This document shows, one piece after another, positions 46,774 through 58,652 of a stretch of 64,000 bases of DNA. Below the pieces are notes generated by a model. That model saw nothing but the letters and a program-made list of their open reading frames with translations, was not told where the DNA came from and did not search any database. The first letter of the stretch is position 1. Every line of letters begins with the position of its first letter. Position numbers and translations under genes: made by a program. The stretch is from Hemerocallis citrina (Eukaryota > Streptophyta > Magnoliopsida > Asparagales > Asphodelaceae), in NCBI GenBank assembly GCA_017893485.1, contig CM030364.1:251880731-251944730 (forward strand), in the 5' to 3' direction.

Positions 46774-46964
46774 TTCAGAGATTATTGAGAGCATCCACTA
46801 TCGTTTTCTAAATACCCAAAAAACAACAATCCAGTTGAAAAAGAGTGCTACAGTCGTTTGCTAAAAACTCATTTAATAGAATAGGAGTGAACAATGCTTC
46901 GCTAAACTTAAAAGCGGAAATAGAGAAAATGCTAAATATAGAAGACGAAAGATGAAGCTCTGTT

Positions 46965-47002
<38 letters not shown>

Positions 47003-47413
47003 GAACGGGCGGATGAAGATCATCCGTCCACCAACATTTAATTACACAAATGCCACCCATTTCATTACAAAAATGCTACTTTATTAATTTTTATTAAAAA
47101 AATTACAAAAAACTGGTGGGACGGATGAAGAAGCACCATCCCACAAATTTTTTCAAAAAATATTTACTAAAATGCCACCAATTTTATTACGAAAATGCCA
47201 TTTCAATTATAAAAAAATAAAAAAAACAAAAAAAATGGTGGGACGGATCAAGTTCATCCGTCCACCAAATTTTTTTAAAAAAATATTTACCTAAACACCA
47301 TCAAGTTAATTACGAGAATGCCATTATACTAAAAAAACCCGCAAAAAACGATTCTAAATTTGGCTTTTTATGACTGCAGCACTCACCTTCAATTGCTATT
47401 TCCTAAACGCTAT

Positions 47414-47928
47414 TGATGTGATTTGTTTTTGGGGGTGGCTGCACCAAGTGTGAGTTCTCTCAATTTGTAAAGTGGAAGTCGCGGTACTGGCTATACGCCC
47501 GACCCTCGGCTGAGGGAGCAGCTCGGGATTGGCAGGAGTGAGGTGGAAGACGGATGCTCGACTCGGATCCAGCAAGCTTGGCTCGGATCTGGAGGCTTGG
47601 CTCGGTATCGTGTACCTGCACTATGCCTAGAAACACCGGGGGAGATCCCGGTGGCAGGCCCTCCGACGATCTAGTCAGTTACTGGAAAGCAACAATAGCT
47701 AGGATTTCAGAGGGGAAAGATTGATTACTATTGAATAAAGGAGAGGGCCTGGTATTTATTGGCATCGCAAACGGGTATGGGACCTGAGTGGGTCGGGTCG
47801 CACCGGTTTGCCTGTGGACCTGAGGCGGTAACGGCCCGTTTGACCTCTGTTGACTTGATGATCAGGAGAGAGCAGGTTTTGAGAGGATCTGGTGGCCCAG
47901 GAGGGGCCACGTCATCTGACCCATATCA
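47414..47928 (-). repeat. 3' LTR of Gypsy B
   Basis: Matches 61155-61668. The purine-rich AAGAGTGGGAGGCTCC (minus) next to it at 47929-47944 is the polypurine tract. Confidence 0.9.
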
Positions 47929-48084
47929 GGAGCCTCCCACTCTTGGAGGGCTGGATAATCCAGCCGTGTAGGAGTGGTTTTGCCTCTGTAGGAAGAGCGA
48001 AGTGGTGTGTAGGGTGAAAAACGGGGTCCGTATCTTCCTGGAGAGGTCAGCGAGGTAGGATGAGGGGGATTTCCTTTTGGAGTC

Positions 48085-48510
48085 ATGAGGGGCGTCGAGT
48101 GCCGAAGAGTAGGAGCTCGCTTAGTCGAACATCGAGGGTCGGGAGACGAGCCCCCTCACTTGTTGGAAAAGCTAGTGGACGTCGAGTGCCGAAGAGTAGG
48201 AGCTCGCTTAGCCGAGTGTCTAAGGTCGGGAGACGAGCCCCCTCACTTGTCAGAAAAGCAGGGGGACGTCGAGGACCGAAGGGCAGGAGCTCGCTTAGCC
48301 GAGCATCGAGGGTCAGTAGACGAGCCCCCTCGCTTGTTGGAAAAGTAGAGGGACGTCGAGATCTGAAGAGTAGGAGCTCGCTTAGCCGAGTGTCGAGGGT
48401 CGGTAGACGAGCCCCCTCGCTTGTTGGAAAAGCAGGGGGACATCGAGATATGAAGAGTAGGAGCTCGCTTAGCCGAGTGTCAAGGGTCGGGAGACGAGCC
48501 TCACGCTTTT
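48085..48510 (+). repeat. Tandem array, period about 86-88 bp, five copies (Gypsy B)
   Basis: The marker 'gaagagtaggagctcgctta' recurs at about 48104, 48190, 48277, 48365 and 48451, linked by 'agacgagccccctcrcttgt'. It resembles, but is not the same length as, the 107-bp array in A at the same place. Confidence 0.88.
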
Positions 48511-49445
48511 TGGGGAAGCTTTTGTGGCTCGCAGTGAAATCCGAGCTCCGAGCCTCAAGTTTGTTGGAGAAGCTTTTGTGGCTCGCGGTGGCATCCGAGT
48601 CTCAAGCTTGTTGGAGAAGCTTTTGTGGCTCGCAGTTTCATCCGAGCGCCGAGCCTTAAGCTTGTTGGAGTAACTTTTGTGGCTCGCGGTGTCATCCAAG
48701 CGTCGAGCCCCCAAAACTTGTTGGGAAAGCTTTGGTGGCTTGGTGGCAACCTCTGAGCGCCGAACCTCAAGCTTGTTGGAGAAGCTTTTGTGGCTCGTGG
48801 TTTCATCCCAGCGCCGTGCCTCAAGCTTGTAAGAGAAGCTTTTGTGGCTCAAGGTGCTATCCGAGCGCCAAGCCTCAAGCTTGCAAGAGAAGCTTTTGTG
48901 GCTCGCGGTTTCATCCGAGCACCGAGCCTCAAGCTTGTAAGGAAAGCTTTTGTGGCTCGTGGTGTCATCCGAGCGTCGAGCCTCAAGCTTGTTGGAGAAG
49001 CTTTTGTGGCTCGCGGTGTCATCCGAGCGTCGAGCCTCAAGCTTATAAGAGAAGCTTTTATGGCTCACGGTGTCATCCGAGTGCCGAGCCTCAAGCTTGT
49101 AAGGAAAGCTTTTGTGGCTCACGGTGTCATCCGAGCATCGAGCCCCCAAAACTTGTTGGAAAAGCTTAGGTGGCTTGGTGGCGATCTCCGAGCGCCGAGT
49201 CTCAAGCTTGTAAGAGAAGCTTTTATGGCTCGCGGTGCCATCCGAGAGCCGAGCCTCAAGCTTATAAGTGAAGCTTTTATGGATCGCGGTGTCGTTTGAG
49301 TGCCGAGCCTCAAGCTTTATAGGAAAAGCTTTTGTGGCTCGCGGTGTCATCCGAATGCCGAGCCTCAAGCTTGTTGGAGAAGCTTTTGTGGCTCGCGGTG
49401 TTATCCGAGCGTCGAGCCCCCAAAACTTGTTGGAAAAGCTTTGGT
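48510..49445 (+). repeat. Tandem array, period about 58-60 bp, about 16 copies (Gypsy B)
   Basis: Units of 'aagcttttgtggctcgcggt' plus 'gtcatccgagcgccgagcct'. A variant 'cccccaaaacttgttgg' is inserted three times (48708, 49142, 49418), giving a higher-order pattern. Related to the A array at 25220-25590. Confidence 0.92.
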
Positions 49446-49540
49446 TGCTTGGTGTAGTGCTCGAGTAGTTGGCCACGCATTCTGAGCTGTCGTACTGGTC
49501 GATAGGGCTGAGGGTAAAGAGGTAATTTTGCGCCCTAGGC

Positions 49541-49662
49541 TGACGTCATAGGCGTGAGAATCGAAGCACTCTAGATCCTGGTGGCCGTTGGATCTTGATG
49601 ATCAAGATCCAACGGTTAGATCTTTTCGCGAAAATCAAGGGGTCTCTGCTTCTATTATAAAT
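49541..49662 (+). promoter_or_regulatory. Promoter of the opposite-strand accessory gene (Gypsy B)
   Basis: TGACGTCA (49541-49548), then 'aagatccaacggttagatct' and TATAAAT (49656-49662), then a C/T-rich leader and ATG at 49798. Same order and near-identical spacing as in A. Confidence 0.7.
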
Positions 49663-51139
49663 CTCCCCCTCCCCCCTCATTTCCCCACTTTGCGTTCACT
49701 TTCTCAGATAACAGGAATCTCTCTTATAGCTGTCAACGACCGTTTTTCGGCGATCTTACTGTTTCTCAGTATACCAGGTTAGTATTTTTTATTCGTAATG
49801 TTGCGCTCTCAGTCTGGCTCCGAGGCAAGCACTTCAGGTCGCTCTGAGGAAGAAGTCCAGTCAGTGTCGATGTCTTGGTCTCTCGGTGACCTTGGAGTGA
49901 AGGAGGAGGTTCAGTCGAACTTAGGATCGGATGGCAAGGGTGTCGTAGTTTATGACATGCAACCTTTACGATCCCGTAGGCCGGGCAAGGAGCTTGTGGA
50001 GGAGGGTGAGCACGAGGGAGGAGACCCCGAGGGAGAGGGGTTTGTTGAGGAGGGAGAGCACGAAGAAGGAGACCCTGTGTAACACCTTACAAAATTGGAA
50101 ATGACAATTTTGCCCTTGTGTGTTACACACATATATTTTGTAACATGTTTTCACTACGCATTTGGATTTCCGTCTGCTTATGCATTCCTAGTATTGATTT
50201 TATCCTATTTGAATCAACTAAAATATAATATTTCAATCTCTGTATTTTTACGTGCATTTTACATGCTTTTGATGCACGTATCGATCACATATTTTTCCAT
50301 CGCTACGTATGATACTTTTATGAGTATTGATTATTTTTTTTTCGTGTTCGAACTCGTTTTATAAACGGAAATTCATTTTCTCTATTTTTGATTAAGATAA
50401 TTTTGTACGGGTAATGCACGTGTTTTCTACGTACGTAGTAATTACGTCATAGCATATATAAAAATTAATAAATAATTTTCTTATATTGTATTTTTATTAT
50501 CTTTAACATTTTTCTGTTGATAAAGTTAATTTTCGTATTTCGGTATTTTACGTGCGACGCACGTGTTTCAGTGCGTGTATTTGAGCGTGTCCGTTTTCAA
50601 AATAAATGTTGGAGTGTGTGTATTTTTTTTATTTGTGCATAATATTTTTTTAGATTTTAAAGTAAACTATTTTTTTAACTTACATAACAGTATACATAGA
50701 TAGTATAATATATAGCATACGATTGATGTAATTTAGTGTAATGTAATTGAAAGGAGTAGTGTATGGATTGAGGGGGCCCACGGTTTCAAAATGTAGCATG
50801 GGCTGCATGGGCTTGACTTGGTCAGCCTAGGCTTTGACATGGGCTCTGAGGCCAAGTGGGAGATGGGTGATGAGCCACCATGAAGTGGGAGTTGGGTTTT
50901 ACCGGGCCTTCATGTGCTGGTTGAAAGAAGGAGGAAGTTTCGGTTTTGAATAGGAGGAGAGAGAGAGGTGGGAGTTGGGAGTTGGGAGTTTTGTAATTGA
51001 AGAGGTGAGAGTTAAGGAATTAGAGAGGTGGAGATGTGAAAGATTGGGGGTTTTGGGAGTTAAGAAAGTGAAGGGTTAAAAATTAATTTAAGTAATTTAT
51101 TAGGTGTGTAATTTTACAAATTAAACCCTCAACTTGTCC

Positions 51140-51147
51140 TATAAATA
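51140..51147 (+). promoter_or_regulatory. TATA box of the 3.9-kb solo LTR
   Basis: TATAAATA about 1.06 kb into the LTR, followed by a C/T then A-rich start-like region. It could still start transcription rightwards. Confidence 0.6.
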
Positions 51148-52209
51148 CCCTAGTGTTCTCTTCTCTTTTCACACCAAAAAGTAAATCAAAATAAGAGAAA
51201 TAAAAAGAAAGATAGTAGAGTGTTCTCATTTTTGGAGGAGTTCTTGCTTGGAGAAGCTCTTGCTAGGAAGAGGAGTTCTTGCTAGGTGCTAGGAGTTGGG
51301 TCCATCTTTCTTGTTGTTCAATCTTCATAAGAGGTGAGTATTCTCATGCTTTCTAATTTTAGAACTATGCATGCTAGTGATAATAAATGAGTATTATATT
51401 TTGATATGATGAAGTAAAACAAATCTATACATTGGTTGTAATGAAAGATGCTATGTTTAGTAAATAGATCAACATTATGTTAGTGGGTGGTTTCATGCCT
51501 TCTAGTTGTAGAATATGCATGCTATAAAATATGAATGAGTAATATAAGTTAATGTTGATAAGAAAGATATAGATAAAATTCATGCTAGTGTATCATGCTA
51601 TGAATGATGATTTTTGTTGTGATTGTAGATATCATGCTAATTAGAAGAAGAATTCTTTTATAATATGAATCATGTAGTATGTTTGCAAATTTTGTACTAG
51701 TTGAGTATATAAAAATTTGGGGAAGAAAGTTATATTTCAAATCATGCTTTGATAAATAAGAAAGATGAAAGAAAACAAAATGAAATTAGTTAGTATGATG
51801 AGATGTGTTGACATATGTGTATTTTTGCCATGTTATAATTGAAAATATAAACTATTGCATGAAAGAGTCTTTGTAAAATTCTCATGAATAAGTGACATGC
51901 TAGGTTTGTTATAAATTGAAATTTGTAAAAGTAGGAACAGAAACTAGTTTATGAACACTACTCAAGTCTTATACAAGTTTATGTGAAAAGTGAGAAAGAA
52001 AATTGTTTAAAGAAGTAGAAATAGAGTTTTAATGAATTTAAAATTTGTTGTTTTACTTTTTTAATTTCAATCTCAGTCAAGAAATTTTTTATTTCAACTT
52101 ATTAGAAAGAATGAGTCTTGGATAAACAAGTCTTATGAAAAGGGATCACTTTGAACAATATGAACAAAAGTACATTAGTACATTTCCTAAACAGAAAACA
52201 TATTTAGAC

Positions 52210-52460
52210 TTACTGGTTAGCTAGTGCAAAATAGAGTAATGTTGTGAGAGATCTTGGGTTCAAAACTTGATAGTCACATTTTATTTTGGTTTCATTGCAA
52301 TAAAAATTTCGGACTGTACCGAATGTATAAGGGGTTTTTATTCTTGGATTAAGAAAAAAGTCCGAATGGACTTAACAACTAGTGGGTTTGGGGTCTGGGC
52401 GCTGGCTGTGTGCTGCCGCAGGTCCTGGGTTCGAAACTCAGGCCTCTCATTTGATTTTTT
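52210..52460 (+). repeat. Two tRNA-like A/B-box pairs inside the solo LTR
   Basis: Two stretches about 180 bp apart each end in a B-box-like motif (gggttcaaaactt at about 52257 and gggttcgaaactc at about 52427), preceded at about 40 bp by weak A-box-like 'ctggttagctagtgc' and 'gcgctggctgtgtgc'. These look like degenerate tRNA or SINE heads. No complete cloverleaf could be drawn. Confidence 0.3.
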
Positions 52461-55400
52461 TTGGATTTTTTCTCGTGAATTGGTCTTTTTTTAAATATAG
52501 AATAAAATCTTAGTATTAATATAAAATGAAATGAAAATTTTTAAGAGATAGTATAGAGTTTTCTTGAAGTATAAAAATAGAAATTTGAGAATATAACTTG
52601 CTTTGGTGAAGAAAAGTAAAATACTATTTTGTGAAGTGTTTACTCTCAAAGAGATTGCATTTTTATTTTGTTTAAGAAATATCTTGAAGTAAATTGAGAC
52701 ATCATATGAGCTTGAATTTGTGAATAAGATTTTATGTAATGAAATTGTGTACTTGAAATAAATTATTATTTGCTACTAATAACTAGATCATGATTAGTGG
52801 CAAGACTAAGAAATGATTACTTTGTGGACATGTGTTAAGACAAGATTTTGATCATTTGTGAATAAGTTGAAGATGAAAATAACTAGGTTTAAGACATGTT
52901 TATTAAAGGGTATGTTTACCCTTGATTTTCTTGTACATGAAAAAGTTTGTGATTTAGAGTCAGTGAGACCTCGGGTACCGGCACTATTAAATTGAAAAGA
53001 GTTGAGATTATGTTTTGAGATATGGCCATTGAGCTATCTCGTATTTGTTGATAAAGTCCGGTAGGAGGTAAAACTAATTCTAGGTTTGAAAATTTATTCA
53101 TGTCTTGAACTAAATAATTAGGCACATAAGTGAAGATTTAGTAAACTTGGGCAAACGTAAGTGGGTACTTCTATATAGTCGGCGGTGGATCTCCGTGGCT
53201 ATAGACCGAGTTGGCGGACTGTGGTTGCTCCGTGGGAGATGGACTTTTATTTCTAAATTTGGGACTTAGCGTAGTCAGACGGATATTTACCATACTACAA
53301 TATATATACGTATACCAGGACTAGGGGGTACTTGCGGGATGGTTCGCACAATGAGGGATCTGTTATAATAGCCAGCGAGGCTGAGATCCATAGTCGTGGA
53401 ATGATCTAAACCTTATTTTATTACTGGGTAGTTTCATGGCGAGGGATCAAACCCTTTATTGTGGAGTACGTAGGCGCTTGCCCTCGGACCTATGTAGTAA
53501 GAGATGCATAGAATCCGAACAAGTGCGCATTAGTGTCATCCTAGTATACAATGTGTGCATTAGGCATTAAGGCATGACATACACTTACATGTTTAGCGTA
53601 GTCATAAATTAACACTGTATTGTTCATTCAATTTTTTGTGATTTGTTAAAGTGATGAGATCGTTATATGTACGGGATCGAGAGGATAGTCGGGTATAACA
53701 TTTTCGTCAGTTGTAAGTGACTGACGTGCCCACAACTTGATATGTAGGTAATGGCCTTTGCCATGAAGATGTTATGATGCAGTTGATGATTTACATTGTT
53801 ATAGTTGTACAAGTTATATTTTATTTCATTATTGTATTTTTCCACTGTGTAAACAAAGATGTAATGAACTCTGATATATTATTGAAAAGTTTTATTTTCC
53901 TTGTAAAATTGTACGAAATGAAGTAAAGATCCTGTGAAATCCCGATTTCGATCTTATTTGGAACTCGGGACGTTACACCCTGTGGGGGAGCACGAAGAGG
54001 GAGAGTTCGTGGAGGAGGACAACCAGGAGGGGCCCGTCCGAGGAACCGAGGGAGGCGACGGTCGGGGAGAAGAGGGAGGAGGAACCGCGGGAGAGGCAGT
54101 CGAGGAAGAGGGAGATCTTCCACCTCTGCCCCCGTTAGCGACCCCATCTCCAGAGAAGAAGCCTCGCCCCCATAGACGAGAAAGGAAGTGGACTCACCCC
54201 GATAGCCCGGGCTTGCCAGACAAATACGGACCTGAGCCGGAGTTTGAGTTTCCCCCTGTGTCCCATAGAAACCTGGGGTCGATCAGGATGTACCCTGACG
54301 ACGTGGAGGGGCTTCTTGCGTTCACTTCATTGCTGCGGGACACGGGTCGGCCTATGATCAAGATGGACAACGTCCAGTGTGTTTTGAGGGCAGACTACTA
54401 GCATGTCTTAAGGGCGGCTTACTTCATCCCGAAGGAATTTGAAATCCTGATGTCGAACCCCGGAGTCCGTCCGACCATAGCGCTGGAGCCGAGCTTCTGC
54501 ATGTTTTCCGATGATGCCTGTATCGGGATTGAGGTTGCCGTTGCACTCGTTTATCGTAAGGGTTCTGAAGTGAGGAGGGGGGGGGCTGAGCCCAATGCAG
54601 TATGGCCCCAACTCATAGAAACACCTAGTTTGCTTCATTCTGAAGTGCCAGGAGAAGGGTGTCAAGCCGAGGCTCACGTACTTCCGTGCCATCCTAGGGA
54701 TGAGCTCGCTCGGCGACTTGGAGGGAATTTTTTTACCTCTCTCCGTGCCCCCGCAAGAAGGTGATGCACGGTCATCCGGACTCCATCAAAGGATAGAAGG
54801 AAAAGTATTTCGTTGGCCGGAGTGAGAAGCCTTGGAAGATTCCAACTGTTTGGAATTTTAGTAAGCCGAACCACAAGCCCCCGAAGCATAGTGAATTGAC
54901 TGAGAAAGAGTGGGCGACTATGGAGAAGATTGTGGGAGGGCACAACATAGGGTGGCCGCGCGTCACGAAGTTACACCTGGCCCGAGCCGGACTGAGCCTA
55001 GCCGACCCTAGTATGTTTTTGTTATGAATTTGTTTATCTTTCTGCCTTCGTGTTAACATTTTTTCATGCTATCTTTTTTGTAGAGATGTCTGCCAAGCAG
55101 CTCGACAACCGACAGGCCATGCTGGCCCTAGTCACCAAGAGGAGGGCCAATCAGGAGAAGAAGGCCGATCATGAGAAGAAGGCCACCTCGGCCGCGGGTT
55201 CCAGTAAAGGGTCGGCGCCAGTGCCTGTGGATCCGTCCCCGAAGAGGACGAAGAACCACCACCACACGTTAAGGTCGACGAAGGAACCGGGGGCGAGCTC
55301 CGACAGTAAGAAGGGGGTCGAGGTTCTAGAGCAGAGGCTCCCTCCACTTCTCCCCGATGCTACGGAGATGGTGGGCAGGCAGGGCATGCGGCCGCACGCC

Positions 55401-56282
55401 CTGGATTGGGGGGTCAAGGCAGGGGATACCCTACTCAAGGGCCTGGTGTCGCTGGAGGTGGTGGAGCATCTCGCCACGAAGCAAGATCGAATGGCTCTTG
55501 CAACAGAGACGTCTGCGACGGCCTACACGAGGTGGGCTCAGACGCAACTCTCGGTAAGTGTTTGGTGTTTTCTAAGTGCGTATAACTTAGGGATTTCTAT
55601 AACTTGTTCTTTCTCAGCCAGGCGTTGCTTCATGGACAGCACTTCCACAAGTACTTGGAGAAGGAGATCCTTGTGGAGAAGAAGAATGCCGACAAGTATT
55701 TTCGTGAGCTTACTCATCTGCAAGACGAGCTGAAGGAGGCCCAGAATGCCCAGGTGGTCGGCCAAGCTCAGATGGCCTCGCTGCAAGACCATTATGCGAA
55801 CGAGCTGGCACACTTCCGGGCTAAGGCCCAGGCGGAGGCTGAGAAGGCACAGATCGCCATGACAGAGATGTAGATCAACATGGCGGACACTTTGATCTTG
55901 GCTCAAGACGAGGCCTACGCCAAGGCCAAGGAGCACTTCTAGCAGGTCTACCCAGAGTGTCGGGTCGACCACCTCCACTACAACTGGCGGCTTCCCGTGC
56001 ATCCGCTGACGCCTGGCGGCGAGGAGGAGGAGGAGACGGGGGACCCTCATCAAGAGGAGGCCGGGGGCGACCCTGTTGACGAAGAGGTGCCGTCCCCCCC
56101 TAATCAGTAGTTTAGGATTTTTATTCTTTTGACTTTGTATTTGCCTTACGCGGACTGGCCACCGCCTTTTGTAACAAGTTTTTGAATTTATATGAGAAAA
56201 GATTTTTTGGTCGATCTTCTGTGACTTGTACTTTTTCGCCAGTCTCTTTTGTGACTCGTTGTTTTTCCCATCTTCTTGATAG

Positions 56283-56783
56283 ACGCATGAGGCCCTCGGT
56301 GCCGACCTTTGTTCTGCCGAGGTCTCCTGGCTCCGAACTGAGCTGGGGTCCAAGGAGAGTGTGCTGGCTCGCCATCATAAGCAGGCTCGGGATTGAGAGG
56401 CCGCGGTGAATTATTTCATGAACAAGTCTAAGGAGCTCAGCCTAAAGGCCGCTCGCCTGAATAAGGCCATAGCCGACCGGGACTGGTGGAGAGTTGAGAC
56501 GAACTGGTCCACCTCGGGTACTTCCACCGGTTGGCCGACTTCGAAGTTCTCTCTTCGTGAGGCTGTTATAGAGAAGGAGTTGGAGATTCGGAGGCTGAAG
56601 CTCATGCTAGGCAACAGTCCACTCGAGGGAGCAAGCCATTCCGTATTGGGTCATTCTCTGACCTGTTATCTGGAAGTGGCGAGGCCTTCCGACGCGCAGA
56701 GTTCCGTTGTCGAGACATCCTTATTAGCCGTACAGGCGGAGCATGCAGAGGGTCCCATGGGAAGCACTGAGTTCGCATTTTAA
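56283..56783 (+). pseudogene. Coiled-coil exon or small gene downstream of the accessory gene (Gypsy B)
   Basis: Homologous to 22576-23019 in A: 'NYFMNKSKELSLKAARLNKA', 'IADRDWWRVETNWSTSGTST' and 'SLREAVIEKELEIRRLKLML'. It follows a T-rich stretch ending in 'gatag', as in A. A TGA stands near 56396 where A has CGA. An A/T-rich 3' end with 'gagtaataaaac' follows at 56838. Confidence 0.6.
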
Positions 56784-57149
56784 ACCGAGTGATTTGTAAT
56801 ATCTTCATTGTATTGTGTGGTCGTTTTTGGCGCTCTATGAGTAATAAAACTTCGATTTCTTTACTTTGATCATTCGTTAAGCGAGAACGGTAGGGGGTAG
56901 CTCGAAACCATTGCCAGGTACGACTTTGCTTGAGGTCGCCGCCGAGGCAGAAAGAGTCGTTGGGTTGGGGCTTCACTCGGGAGCTGAACCGTTACTCCTC
57001 GCAGGTAGCATTTAATAAGGGACGTTCCGCCTTCCAATAAACATTAATGGAGATGTTTTATCTTCCGCCATTTGGGCTCCCCGATGTCATAAATGCGCCT
57101 CTCCGGGGGACTATATACCCCCCCACCCCTTATCAGTTGTTCACCAAGA

Positions 57150-57620
57150 ATTGCCAGTGACTTACCTGCCACCCACTGACAATTTAGGATTTCGGCTTCG
57201 AGGGCCGTTAACCACGAGTTGTCAGAGGGTGAGAGGTGGGTCGATCCCAGGGGCGAAGTTCGGGGTGCCTACCGAAGGCGGGCGCCCCAAAAATGAAATT
57301 CTTGGTTGAGAGTCTCGGATCGGTGGCTCTCCTACCACCCTCTGACAATTCGAGATTTCGACTCCGAAGGCCGTTTACCCCGAGTTGCCAGCGGGTGAGA
57401 GGTGTGACGATCCAAGGTTCGGGACTCGGGGCGCTTGCCGAAGGTGGGCTCCCCGGAGATTGAATTTTTAGGCGAGAGTCCTGGGCCGGTGGCTCCCCTC
57501 CCACCCTCGAACAATTTGGGGTTTTGGCTCTGAGGGCCGTTAACCCCGAGTTTTCCACGGGTGATAGGTGGGTCAACCAAAGGTCCGAGGCTCGAGGCAT
57601 TTGCCAAAGGTGAGCACCCT
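57150..57620 (+). repeat. Degenerate tandem repeat, three to four copies (Gypsy B)
   Basis: Units with 'gacaatt(t/c)', 'gggccgtt(a/t)aaccccgag' and 'agcgggtgagaggtg', about 120 bp apart; counterpart of 23440-23790 in A. Confidence 0.65.
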
Positions 57621-57639
57621 AAATCTAATGAAAACTTTT

Positions 57640-58652
57640 GGGTTGGGTGTGGCTGAAGGTCATCGCCGAGCGTTAAGGTCACAGGGTTTGAAAAAGCCAG
57701 GGCCCTGCTCGAGGTCGATGCCGAGCCTCCATACCCTAGGAGAAGCTAGTATGAGTGTAGCTGGAGGTCATCGTTGAGCATAAAGGTTACATGGCTTGAA
57801 AAAGCCAAGGCCTTGCTCGAGGTCGATGTCGAGCCCCCAACTGTTCTCAGGTAGATAGTACGAGTGTAGCTGGAGGTCATCGCTGAGCGCATAGGTCGCA
57901 GTGCTTGAAAAAGCCTAGGCCATGTTGAGCCTCCATACCTTAGGAGAAGCTGTTATGAGCATAGCTGTAGGTCATCGCCGAGCGTAAAGGTCGCATGGCA
58001 TGAAAAAGCCAAGGTCTTGCTCGAGGTCGATGCCGAGCCCCCATACCTGTTCTCGGGTAGATAGTACGAGTGTAGCTAGAGGTCATCGCCGAGCGCATAG
58101 GTCGCAGTGATTGAAAAAGCCCAGGCTCTGCTCGAGGTTGATCCGAACCCCCATACCTTAGGAGAAGCTGTTATGAGCATAGCTGGAGGTCATCACCAAG
58201 CGTAAAGGTCGCATGGCTTGAAAAAGCCAAGGTCTTGCTCGAGGTCGATGCCGGGCCCCTATACCTGTTCTCGGGTAGATAGTACGAGCATAGCTGGAGG
58301 TCATCGCCGAGCGCATAGGTCGCAGTGCTTGAAAAAGCCCAGACCCTGCACGAGATTGATGCCGAGCCCCCATACCTTAGGAGAAGCTGTTATGAGCGTA
58401 GCTGAAGGTCATCGCCGAGCATAAAGGTCGCATGGCTTGAAAAAGCCAAGGCCTTGCTCGAAGTCGATGTCGAGCCTCCATACCTGTTCTCGGGTAGATA
58501 GTACGAGGTAGCTGGAAGGCATCGTCGAGCGCGTAGGTCGCAGTGCTTGAAAAAGTCCAGACCCTGCTCGAGGTCGATGTCGAGCCCCCATACCTTAGGA
58601 GGAGAAGCTGTTATGAGCGTAGCTGGAGGTCATCGTCGAGCATAAAGGTCAC
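57640..58652 (+). repeat. Tandem array, period about 107-112 bp, about nine copies (Gypsy B)
   Basis: The marker 'gctggaggtcatcgccgagc' recurs about every 110 bp, with two alternating unit types (one with 'cctgttctcgggtagatagt', the other with 'ccttaggagaagctgttatg'). Two units together approximate the 223-bp unit of A, from which they appear derived ('gaaaaagccaaggccttgct'). Confidence 0.88.

Larger units (their letters stand above)
50078..53977 (+). mobile_element. Solo LTR, 3.9 kb, inserted in the accessory gene of Gypsy B
   Basis: Flanked by CCCTG (50073-50077 and 53978-53982). It begins TGTAACACC and ends GACGTTACA, so the six terminal bases are inverted repeats (TGTAAC/GTTACA). A TATA box TATAAATA (51140-51147) is followed about 30 bp on by an A-rich leader. 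No internal coding region is present. Its 3' third is homologous to LTR-1 (1-1313). Length and termini would fit Tekay/Del-type elements; that is inference. Confidence 0.93.
49798..56108 (+). pseudogene. Opposite-strand accessory gene of Gypsy B, split by a solo LTR
   Basis: Starts 'MLRSQSGSEASTSGRSEEEV' at 49798, with a Glu/Gly-rich tract of EEGEHE repeats that is cut at 50077 by the 3.9-kb LTR and resumes at 53983. The conserved 'GSIRMYPDD' and 'AAYFIPKEFEILMSNPG' segments precede an in-frame TAG (54400) and a frameshift near 54560; then comes a segment parallel to A ('GVKPRLTYFRAILGMSSLGD'). Intron 1 is 55011-55083 and intron 2 is 55554-55621. Exon 2 starts 'MSAKQLDNRQAMLALVTKRR', exon 3 'LLHGQHFHKYLEKEILVEKK' and the end is a coiled coil, then 'EEVPSPPNQ' and stop at 56108. 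In-frame stops also occur near 55871 and 55940. Comparison with A fixes the exon structure. Role unknown; relatives are called putative gypsy type transposon proteins. Confidence 0.75.

Noticed and set aside
48469..49476. 335-aa minus-strand open frame and plus-strand shadows
   Set aside because: Product of a roughly 60-bp tandem array with a period near a multiple of three. No domain; open on both strands.
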